In this document: piece by piece, positions 1 to 5,314 of the stretch
How the letters are laid out: each line of letters begins with the position of its first letter
Numbering within the stretch: the first letter of the stretch is position 1
DNA from: an uncultured Acetatifactor sp.
Lineage (GTDB): Bacteria > Bacillota > Clostridia > Lachnospirales > Lachnospiraceae
DNA: 7,412 nt
Assembly: GCA_910587555.1 (NCBI GenBank)
Contig: CAJULV010000098.1
Span: 1-7,412 of the forward strand
Reading direction: 5' to 3'
The notes under the pieces: generated by a model
What the model was told of the DNA's origin: nothing
Database searches by the model: none
What the model saw: only the letters and a program-made list of their open reading frames with translations
Translations under genes and position numbers: made by a program

Positions 1-164
1 CTTCCCTGCGTCGGAAGATTGCCAGGTTTCTGTATGATGCAATGTGGCTGGTGTTTGAAGCGATGGAACCAGTGATTGATGCAATGATGTTGATAATGGC
101 AGGTGTTCTGTTTGGCGCAGGGTTTTATCTGGGGCGTATATTAATATCCCTATGTCGCCTGTAG
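1..164 (+). CDS. C-terminal end of a small putative membrane protein (partial at left edge)
   Basis: An open frame enters from the left edge (first full codon at base 3) and ends at TAG 162-164, giving 53 visible residues. The visible part begins with a basic, amphipathic stretch (SLRRKIARFLYDAMW). It then has a hydrophobic segment at about visible residues 25-50 (VIDAMMLIMAGVLFGAGFYL followed by a Gly-Arg and another short hydrophobic run), which looks like one transmembrane helix. The protein ends in CRL. The other two forward frames hit stops within the first 75 bases, which supports this frame. I do not recognise a family. Small membrane proteins are common among phage early genes, but the function is unknown. 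The true start lies outside the window, or could be an internal ATG such as the one at 42, although no good ribosome binding site precedes that one. Confidence 0.5.
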   Translation, partial: SLRRKIARFLYDAMWLVFEAMEPVIDAMMLIMAGVLFGAGFYLGRILISLCRL

Positions 165-221
165 GGAAGAGGATGCGGGCCGGGAGTACTGGAGAAATAT
201 TTAATGATGCAGGAGGAAATC
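165..221 (+). other. short intergenic leader before the 133-residue gene
   Basis: These 57 bases separate the membrane-protein stop from the next gene. They contain purine-rich runs and, at 211-216, the AGGAGG ribosome binding site of the downstream gene. I see no stem followed by a T-run that would suggest a terminator, and no convincing -35/-10 pair, so transcription probably reads through from upstream. Confidence 0.5.
211..216 (+). promoter_or_regulatory. Ribosome binding site (AGGAGG) that sets the start at 222
   Basis: A perfect AGGAGG lies five bases upstream of ATG 222-224. Two in-frame ATGs at 204 and 207 lie upstream of or against this site and have no comparable Shine-Dalgarno sequence. 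The start at 222 is therefore preferred. Confidence 0.75.
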
Positions 222-623
222 ATGGAATATAGCGCAGAAGGGCTAAAGGAAAGTATCGAGAGGGATTACGGGTTTAAGAGAGAGCTGATCCAGAATGCAG
301 AACTTTGTGGGTTGTGGCATATTAGGTTTCAGGTGAATGGAATCAGGTATTATGGATGGACGGCACATTCAGGAGCTGTTCCCCAGCTGGAAGTTGAAGG
401 GCATGTAAGTCCATACCATGATGAGAAGGGAACTCCGGTTACAAAGGAGTATTATAACAGACATATCAAGGGGCATCAGGCGCGGCTTATCCGATTTAAA
501 GAGAAAGAAGCTGGAGACGATTGGGAAGATACCGGAATCCGATTTGATAGCCAGGAGGAGGCGGAAAAGTATATAGCCGGATTGGAGGATGGCGGGAATT
601 ATGGTTATGATTTCCTGTTCTAA
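222..623 (+). CDS. Hypothetical phage protein, 133 residues
   Basis: I do not recognise this protein. It is a soluble-looking, mixed-charge polypeptide of 133 residues with no signal peptide or membrane segment. It starts MEYSAEGLKESIERDYGF. An aromatic, beta-rich middle follows (LWHIRFQVNGIRYYGWTAHS, about residues 31-50). Then comes a basic His/Lys segment (YYNRHIKGHQARLIRFKEK) and an acidic helix (DSQEEAEKYIAGLED) before an aromatic C-terminus ending in YDFLF. The ATG at 222 is chosen because AGGAGG sits five bases upstream; starts at 204 or 207 would add six or five residues. The stop TAA overlaps the ATG of a possible small ORF. Position at the head of the replication gene cluster suggests an accessory early protein, but nothing in the sequence gives a function. 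Confidence 0.8.
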   Translation: MEYSAEGLKESIERDYGFKRELIQNAELCGLWHIRFQVNGIRYYGWTAHSGAVPQLEVEGHVSPYHDEKGTPVTKEYYNRHIKGHQARLIRFKEKEAGDDWEDTGIRFDSQEEAEKYIAGLEDGGNYGYDFLF

Positions 624-730
624 TGGCAAAGAAAGGGGTGAGGCCGGACATCTGGAGACAATATTTGAAGCTGAGGGGACAGCTAAAAACGGAAACCCCA
701 GCGGGTGGAGCCGCCAGGGTTTCCAAATAA
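623..730 (+). CDS. Possible small basic protein, 35 residues
   Basis: The stop of the preceding gene and a new ATG share one base (TAATG, 621-625), the classic layout for translational coupling. The reading frame encodes 35 residues, beginning MAKKGVRPDIWRQYLKLRGQ, and stops at TAA 728-730. It is strongly basic (about nine Lys/Arg), has an aromatic helix-like centre, and has no cysteines or membrane segment. No Shine-Dalgarno sequence lies close upstream, so expression would depend on re-initiation. An overlapping frame from 589 or 601 to 801 is also open, but it runs into the start of the next gene. The 3' third coincides with a strong hairpin (691-724), so this stretch may be non-coding instead. 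I do not recognise a family. Confidence 0.35.
   Translation: MAKKGVRPDIWRQYLKLRGQLKTETPAGGAARVSK
691..724 (+). repeat. Two-tier inverted repeat / hairpin
   Basis: The arms GGAAACCC (691-698) and GGGTTTCC (717-724) are perfect reverse complements. Inside them a second perfect pair, GCGG (701-704) and CCGC (711-714), encloses the six-base loop GTGGAG. The two stems are separated on each side by the same dinucleotide CA, forming a symmetrical 2x2 internal loop. No T-run follows (the next bases are AAATAACTG), so it does not look like an intrinsic terminator. It could be an RNA structure affecting translation between genes, an RNA-processing site, or a DNA site. It lies in the last third of the possible 35-residue ORF, about 58 bases upstream of the ATPase start. 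Confidence 0.65.
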
Positions 731-781
731 CTGAAATTAAACACACCCCGATTATATCACGGGTAGATGGGAGAAAACAAG
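731..781 (+). other. Intergenic leader before the SMC-like ATPase gene
   Basis: This AT-richer spacer has a tract GATTATATCAC (750-760) flanked by a short ACCC/GGGT pair. It ends with GGGAG at 769-773, eight bases before the ATG at 782. I see no -35/-10 pair that I would call. It is the only gap of notable length inside the cluster, so an internal promoter here is possible but not shown. Confidence 0.4.
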
Positions 782-2074
782 ATGGAAACGATGAAAATTA
801 ATAGGTTGGAGATCGAGAATGTCAAACGTGTAAAAGCGGTAAAGATGGAACCGACGCCGAACGGATTAACTGTGATTGGCGGAAAAAACAATCAGGGAAA
901 GACTTCTGTTCTGGATTCGATTGCATGGGCGCTGGGTGGTGATCGGTATCGTCCCAGCCAGGCGGCGCGGGAAGGCTCCATGATTCCGCCCAATTTACAT
1001 ATCGTTATGAGCAACGGCCTGATAGTAGAACGGAAGGGAAAGAATAGTGACTTGAAAGTCACGGATCCCAACGGCAAAAAGGGAGGGCAGCAGCTTCTTA
1101 ATGAGTTTGTGGAGACACTGGCGTTAGACTTGCCGAAATTTATGGAAGCTAGCGGCCAGGAAAAGGCACGGACCCTTTTTCGGATCATCGGCGTGGAAGA
1201 TAGTCTGACAAAGATGGAGAGGGATGAAAAAGAGCTCTATAATCGCCGACTTGCGGTTGGCCAGGTTGCGGATCAGAAGGAAAAGTATGCCAAGGAACAG
1301 GCGTACTTTCCGGATATGCCGAAAGAACCGGTTTCTGCTACAGAGTTAATCCGGCGACAACAAGATATTCTGGCTCAGAATGGAGAAAATCAAAGGAAAC
1401 GTCTCCGGCTTCATCAGTTAGAGCAGGAACAACAGAAGGTGATGGAGGAAATGGAGCAGCTGATAAAACGGCAACAGGTCATTGAAGCGGATCTGTCTGT
1501 GGCACGCATGGCAGCGGCAGATTTGCAGGACCAATCAACGAAAGAACTGGAGGAAGATATTGCCAACATTGAGGAGATCAACCGGAAGGTCCGGGCCAAC
1601 CTGGACAAGGAGAAAGCGGAAGAAGATGCCCGGGAATACCGGCGCCAGTATAATCAGCTGACGAAGGAAATCGAGGACATCCGAAAATCCAAGATGGACC
1701 TCCTGGATTCGGCGAACCTGCCGCTTCCGGGTCTGTCCGTAAAAGAGGGAGAATTGGTCTATAACGATTTTCCGTGGGATAACATGTCTGGCTCTGATCA
1801 GCTTAAAGTCGCGACGGCAATTGTCCGGAAGCTGAATCCAAGGTGCGGGTTTGTGCTGATTGATAAATTAGAGCAGATGGATTTGGAAACGCTGAATGAG
1901 TTTGGCCAGTGGCTGGAACAGGAAGGGCTTCAGGCCATTGCCACACGGGTTTCTACTGGTGAGGAATGCTCCATTCTAATTAGTGATGGCTATTCCTATG
2001 ATAATGAAGGAAATCCCACCATTTCATGTAAGGAAGAAGAAAAGAAAGCGAGCTGGAAGGCGGGTGTATTTTAA
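782..2074 (+). CDS. SMC/Rad50/RecF-like phage ATPase (AAA_23 type)
   Basis: This 430-residue protein has the layout of a small SMC-like ATPase. The N-terminal half-domain begins METMKINRLEIENVKRV and has a Walker A, GKNNQGKT, at about residues 34-41. A charged, Gln/Glu/Lys-rich coiled coil follows at about 190-307. The C-terminal half-domain has a signature-like MSGSDQLK (335-342) and a Walker B at FVLIDKLE with Asp361. By family knowledge the two halves fold together on ATP binding and act on DNA ends or structures. The Walker B Asp is followed by Lys rather than the usual Glu; the nearest Glu is Glu364. No zinc hook (CxxC) is visible in the coiled coil, and no Mre11/SbcD-type nuclease is encoded nearby. 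The start at 782 is chosen because GGGAG (769-773) lies eight bases upstream; the ATG at 767 overlaps that site. The next gene begins immediately after the stop. Confidence 0.85.
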   Translation: METMKINRLEIENVKRVKAVKMEPTPNGLTVIGGKNNQGKTSVLDSIAWALGGDRYRPSQAAREGSMIPPNLHIVMSNGLIVERKGKNSDLKVTDPNGKKGGQQLLNEFVETLALDLPKFMEASGQEKARTLFRIIGVEDSLTKMERDEKELYNRRLAVGQVADQKEKYAKEQAYFPDMPKEPVSATELIRRQQDILAQNGENQRKRLRLHQLEQEQQKVMEEMEQLIKRQQVIEADLSVARMAAADLQDQSTKELEEDIANIEEINRKVRANLDKEKAEEDAREYRRQYNQLTKEIEDIRKSKMDLLDSANLPLPGLSVKEGELVYNDFPWDNMSGSDQLKVATAIVRKLNPRCGFVLIDKLEQMDLETLNEFGQWLEQEGLQAIATRVSTGEECSILISDGYSYDNEGNPTISCKEEEKKASWKAGVF

Positions 2075-3238
2075 ATGAGGATTATCAGGGGAAAAATCCC
2101 ATGCGCGAAGAAAGTTGTGATTTACGGGCCGGAGGGAATCGGTAAAAGTACGTATGCTGCTCAGTTTCCAGAGCCAGTGTTTATTGATACGGAGGGGAGC
2201 ACGAAAGACATGGATGTATCCCGATTTGAAAAGCCAAGCAGCTGGACAATGCTTTTGGAGCAGATCCGTTATGTAAAAATGAACGCATCTGTTTGCAAGA
2301 CTCTTGTCATCGATACGGCAGACTGGGCAGAACAGATGTGTGTGGCTGATTTGTGCGCCAGGTATGGAAAAAAGGGAATTGAGGATTTTGGGTACGGCAC
2401 AGGCTATGTCTACGCGAGGGAGGAGTTTGGACGATTCTTAAACAGCCTGGAAGAGGTGGTGGAGGCCGGAATCCATGTGGTGGTAACGGCCCATGCACAC
2501 CTTAAGAAGTTTGAACAGCCGGATGAGCTGGGGGCATATGATCGATGGGAATTAAAGCTTGGAAAGAAGACGTCTTCCCAAACCGCCCCACTATTAAAGG
2601 AATGGGCTGATATGGTCTTATTTGCCAACTATAAGACCTGGTCTGTGGCAGTGGATGATAAGGGGAATAAGCGGAAAGCCCAGGGAGGCGCCCGGGTAAT
2701 GTACACATCCCACCATCCCTGCTGGGATGCAAAGAACCGGTATGGACTTCCGGATGAGGTTCCGTTTTCCTATGACTCCATTCGGCAGATCATAGAAAGC
2801 GGAGCAGGAACGGTTCCGTCGGCAGTGCAGCCGGCCCAGGTTCCCTCTGATCTTGCGGCAGACAAGGCTGGACTTGTGGTGAATTCGCCGATAAATTCGC
2901 CAATACAGGAAGAACCGCTTGGACAGGCAACAGGAGAAGGGATCCAGCAGACTATGGATTTATCTGGGACGGATGCCGCAGAAGTAGAAATCAAAACAGC
3001 ATTTGATGTGGATCCGCGGGTACCAAAAAAGCTTCGTGATTTGATGCTTGAAAATCATGTGCTGGAATGGGAAATCGAGAGCGCCTGTGAATCGAAAGGA
3101 TACATTCCGGCCGGGACACCACTTTACCAGTATGAGGACGTAAATCCCGGCTTTACCGATGCGGTTCTGGTAGGGGCATGGCCACAGGTACTTGCCATGG
3201 TGGAACAGATCCGGGAAAAAGAAGCGATACCATTTTAA
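2075..3238 (+). CDS. RecA-fold AAA_24 ATPase (Sak4-like) with a C-terminal extension
   Basis: The 387-residue protein opens with a RecA-core ATPase. It has Walker A GPEGIGKS at residues 18-25, the strand FIDTEGST (36-43), Walker B TLVIDTADW with Asp80, and a sensor-like VVVTAHAH around 136-142. Downstream is the family-typical stretch on E-P-D-E, Y-D-R-W-E-L-K-L and E-W-A-D-M-V-L-F-A-N-Y. This matches the AAA_24 family found in phage recombination modules. Sak4 members are known as RecA-like single-strand annealing ATPases; assigning that activity here is inference. After about residue 242 comes a Pro/Ala/Gln/Ser-rich linker containing NSPINSPI, and then a separate helical domain (about 313-387, with W-x-x-V near the end). 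The ATG directly abuts the upstream TAA and has only a weak Shine-Dalgarno sequence, so translation is probably coupled. Confidence 0.85.
   Translation: MRIIRGKIPCAKKVVIYGPEGIGKSTYAAQFPEPVFIDTEGSTKDMDVSRFEKPSSWTMLLEQIRYVKMNASVCKTLVIDTADWAEQMCVADLCARYGKKGIEDFGYGTGYVYAREEFGRFLNSLEEVVEAGIHVVVTAHAHLKKFEQPDELGAYDRWELKLGKKTSSQTAPLLKEWADMVLFANYKTWSVAVDDKGNKRKAQGGARVMYTSHHPCWDAKNRYGLPDEVPFSYDSIRQIIESGAGTVPSAVQPAQVPSDLAADKAGLVVNSPINSPIQEEPLGQATGEGIQQTMDLSGTDAAEVEIKTAFDVDPRVPKKLRDLMLENHVLEWEIESACESKGYIPAGTPLYQYEDVNPGFTDAVLVGAWPQVLAMVEQIREKEAIPF
2882..2905 (+). repeat. 12-bp tandem duplication in the ATPase linker
   Basis: AATTCGCCGATA (2882-2893) is followed directly by AATTCGCCAATA (2894-2905), with one mismatch. 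The repeat is in frame and gives the repeated peptide NSPI-NSPI within the flexible linker between the ATPase core and the C-terminal domain. It looks like a replication-slippage duplication in an unconstrained segment. Confidence 0.7.
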
Positions 3239-3243
3239 AGAAC

Positions 3244-3249
3244 AGGAGG
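3244..3249 (+). promoter_or_regulatory. Ribosome binding site (AGGAGG) that sets the start at 3258
   Basis: A perfect AGGAGG lies eight bases upstream of ATG 3258-3260. The alternative in-frame ATG at 3192 would overlap the upstream ATPase gene by 47 bases and has no comparable site. Confidence 0.75.
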
Positions 3250-3257
3250 GAGCAGAA

Positions 3258-3704
3258 ATGCCAGATCAGGTAACAGGAAAAGAACTGGGATGGGAAGATA
3301 CCATTCAGAATGACGGGCAGGATTTTGAGCCGGTTCCGCCGGGAGACTATGATGTCACGATTGAAAAATGGGAACGGGGCAGGTCAAAAGGAGAAGGGAA
3401 GCTTCCTCCCTGCAACATGGCTATTGTGTATTTTACGATCCATGCCCCTGAACGGGAAATTACTGTGAGGGAAAATTATATTCTTCATTCTTCTCTGGAG
3501 TGGAAACTTTCGGAACTGTTCTGCGGGGTAGGCCTGAAAAAGAAAGGAGAAGCCCTGCGTATGAACTGGAGCGTACTCCCCGGAAAAAAGGCCAGGGCTA
3601 AAGTTGGCCTGCAGCCGGGCATTAAGGATCCAACGAAGCAGTATAACCGGATTGAAAAGCTTTACCCATATGAGCCGCCGAAATTCACGCCGGGGAGCTT
3701 TTAA
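3258..3704 (+). CDS. DUF669-type phage protein, candidate single-strand DNA-binding protein
   Basis: This 148-residue protein has the pattern I associate with the DUF669 family. A short acidic N-terminus (GWEDTIQNDGQDFEPVPPG, about residues 11-29) leads into beta strands (GDYDVTIEKWERG, VYFTIHAP, ITVRENYILHS). Next is a helix with WKLSELFCGVGLKK, and then a basic strand region (GKKARAKVGL) closing with YNRIEKLYPYEPPKF. Proteins of this family typically sit beside a Sak4-like ATPase, as here. A role as a single-strand DNA-binding or annealing-accessory protein has been suggested from such context; that is inference, since no decisive motif is visible. No other SSB candidate occurs in the window. 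The start at 3258 follows from AGGAGG (3244-3249) and leaves a 19-base gap to the upstream stop. Confidence 0.7.
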   Translation: MPDQVTGKELGWEDTIQNDGQDFEPVPPGDYDVTIEKWERGRSKGEGKLPPCNMAIVYFTIHAPEREITVRENYILHSSLEWKLSELFCGVGLKKKGEALRMNWSVLPGKKARAKVGLQPGIKDPTKQYNRIEKLYPYEPPKFTPGSF

Positions 3705-3707
3705 GCG

Positions 3708-5300
3708 ATGACAGCCACTATATTGCGGCCATATCAGGAGGAGGCGAGAAAAGCAGTCTTTGAAGAATGGGAACAGGTGAACCGGACGCTTTTAGTACTT
3801 CCAACCGGGTGTGGAAAAACCATAGTCTTTGCAAAGGTAACGGAGGACTGTGTACGGAGAGGAAAACGAGTCCTGATCCTGGCCCACAGGGGAGAACTTT
3901 TGGAGCAGGCAGCAGATAAAATCACAAAAACAACGGGCCTTCAGTGTGCGATGGAAAAAGCGGAAGCGTCCTGTCTGGGAAGCTGGTACCGGGTCACAGT
4001 CGGCTCTGTCCAGTCTTTGCAGAGAGAGAAACGCCTGGAGCGCTTTCCAGAGGATTATTTTGGCACCATTATCATTGACGAAGCCCATCACAGCCTGTCT
4101 GACGGATACCAGAGGATCCTGAAGCATTTTCCCAATGCCAAGGTGCTGGGAGTGACTGCAACGCCGGATCGCGGGGACATGCGGAACCTGGGCGAATATT
4201 TTGAAAGTCTTGCCTATGAGTACACGCTGCCAAAGGCGATCCGGGAAGGGTATTTATCTCCGATTCAGGCACTCACAATCCCGCTGAAACTGGATCTGTC
4301 TGGGGTAGGGATACAGGCCGGCGATTTTAAGGCGGGAGAAATCGGGACAGCCCTGGATCCATACCTGCATCAGATCGCAAAGGAGATGGAACAGTATTGC
4401 CGCAGAAGAAAGACAGTTGTGTTTCTGCCGCTTGTTAAGACAAGCCAGAAATTCTGTGACATTTTAAATGAAGGCGGGTTTCGCGCCGCAGAGGTGAACG
4501 GGGAGAGCGCAGACCGGGCGCAGATTCTTTCTGAGTTTGAAGCCGGGCGGTATGACGTCCTCTGTAATTCTATGCTGCTGACCGAAGGGTGGGACTGCCC
4601 GTCTGTGGACTGCATCGTGGTGTTACGGCCGACAAAGGTGCGGAGCCTTTACTGCCAGATGGTAGGACGTGGGACCAGGCTGTTTCCGGGAAAGAATCAC
4701 CTGTTATTATTGGATTTTTTGTGGCATACAGAGCGCCATGAACTTTGTCATCCGGCCTCTCTGATTTGCGAAAATGATGAGGTGGCGAAACAGATGACGG
4801 AGGACCTAAAAGAGGCTGCCGGTGCTGCGGTCGATCTGGAAGAAGCGGAGAAGAAGGCCTCCGAGGAAGTGGTCGCACAGAGGGAAGAGGCCCTGGCTAA
4901 GAAGCTTCTGGAGATGAAAAAGAGAAAGAAGCAGCTGGTGGATCCGCTTCAGTTTGAGATGAGCATTCAGGCAGAGGACTTGTCCGGATACCGCCCGGCT
5001 TTTGGCTGGGAGATGGCACCGCCTTCTCAAAAACAGAAGAAAGAGCTGGAGCAGCGAGGAATCCTTCCGGATGAGATTGAAAATGCGGGGAAGGCAAGCC
5101 TTCTTTTGGAACGTCTTCGAAAACGGCAGGCAGAAGGGCTGGCGACACCGAAACAGATCCGAAGGCTGGAGATGTACGGATTCCAGCATGTGGGGACTTG
5201 GAGCTTTGATGCGGCGACAAATATGATTGACCGGATTGCGGCTGCCGGCTGGCGGGGAGCGCCGCGTGGGGTAAATCCACAGGAATATCGGCCGGAGTAA
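3708..5300 (+). CDS. SF2 DEAD/DEAH-box helicase (ResIII-type) with a repeat-containing C-terminus
   Basis: This 530-residue protein carries the superfamily 2 helicase motifs in order. They are RPYQ (7-10), motif I PTGCGKT (32-38), motif Ia LAHRGELLEQ (58-67), motif II DEAH (124-127), motif III TATPDR (150-155), and motif VI QMVGRGTR (317-324) with its arginine finger region. It is therefore predicted to be an ATP-dependent DNA translocase or helicase that works on forks or recombination intermediates in the cytoplasm. A charged, coiled-coil-like stretch (about 372-413) links the motor to a C-terminal region with two copies of a 40-residue helical unit (about 440-517). It starts three bases after the DUF669 stop, with GGGGAG (3692-3697) ten bases upstream of the ATG, so its ribosome binding site lies inside the previous gene. 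Length and motif set look intact. The specific substrate cannot be told from the sequence. Confidence 0.92.
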   Translation: MTATILRPYQEEARKAVFEEWEQVNRTLLVLPTGCGKTIVFAKVTEDCVRRGKRVLILAHRGELLEQAADKITKTTGLQCAMEKAEASCLGSWYRVTVGSVQSLQREKRLERFPEDYFGTIIIDEAHHSLSDGYQRILKHFPNAKVLGVTATPDRGDMRNLGEYFESLAYEYTLPKAIREGYLSPIQALTIPLKLDLSGVGIQAGDFKAGEIGTALDPYLHQIAKEMEQYCRRRKTVVFLPLVKTSQKFCDILNEGGFRAAEVNGESADRAQILSEFEAGRYDVLCNSMLLTEGWDCPSVDCIVVLRPTKVRSLYCQMVGRGTRLFPGKNHLLLLDFLWHTERHELCHPASLICENDEVAKQMTEDLKEAAGAAVDLEEAEKKASEEVVAQREEALAKKLLEMKKRKKQLVDPLQFEMSIQAEDLSGYRPAFGWEMAPPSQKQKKELEQRGILPDEIENAGKASLLLERLRKRQAEGLATPKQIRRLEMYGFQHVGTWSFDAATNMIDRIAAAGWRGAPRGVNPQEYRPE

Positions 5301-5304
5301 GGAG
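5299..5304 (+). promoter_or_regulatory. Ribosome binding site (AAGGAG) for the GTG start at 5315
   Basis: AAGGAG overlaps the helicase stop codon (TAA 5298-5300) and lies ten bases before GTG 5315-5317. An ATG at 5305 sits directly against this site and opens only an eight-codon frame ending at 5331. An in-frame TGA at 5306-5308 rules out any start upstream of 5315 for the large frame. Confidence 0.7.
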
Positions 5305-5314
5305 ATGAGAGACA

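Noticed and set aside
112..142. Promoter-like TTGGCG ... TATATT
   Set aside because: The spacing is 19 bases, the -35 match is poor, and it lies within the coding end of the membrane protein. There is not enough to call a promoter.
138..147. Palindrome ATATTAATAT
   Set aside because: It is short, AT-only and inside the end of a reading frame. No second copy is seen nearby, so no operator can be supported.
204..221. Upstream ATG starts at 204 and 207 for the 133-residue gene
   Set aside because: The AGGAGG lies downstream of both and is ideally spaced for ATG 222.
589..801. 70-residue + strand open frame starting inside the 133-residue gene
   Set aside because: Its ATG directly abuts a GGAGG, which is too close for use, and it runs 20 bases into the ATPase gene. 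The TAATG-linked frame at 623 is the better candidate for this gap.
3192..3257. Longer DUF669 start at 3192
   Set aside because: It would overlap the ATPase gene by 47 bases, encodes a basic peptide unlike the family N-terminus, and ignores the AGGAGG at 3244-3249.
4806..5280. Two overlapping minus-strand open frames of 127 residues each
   Set aside because: Both are antisense to the helicase C-terminal region, lack a ribosome binding site, and overlap each other in different frames.
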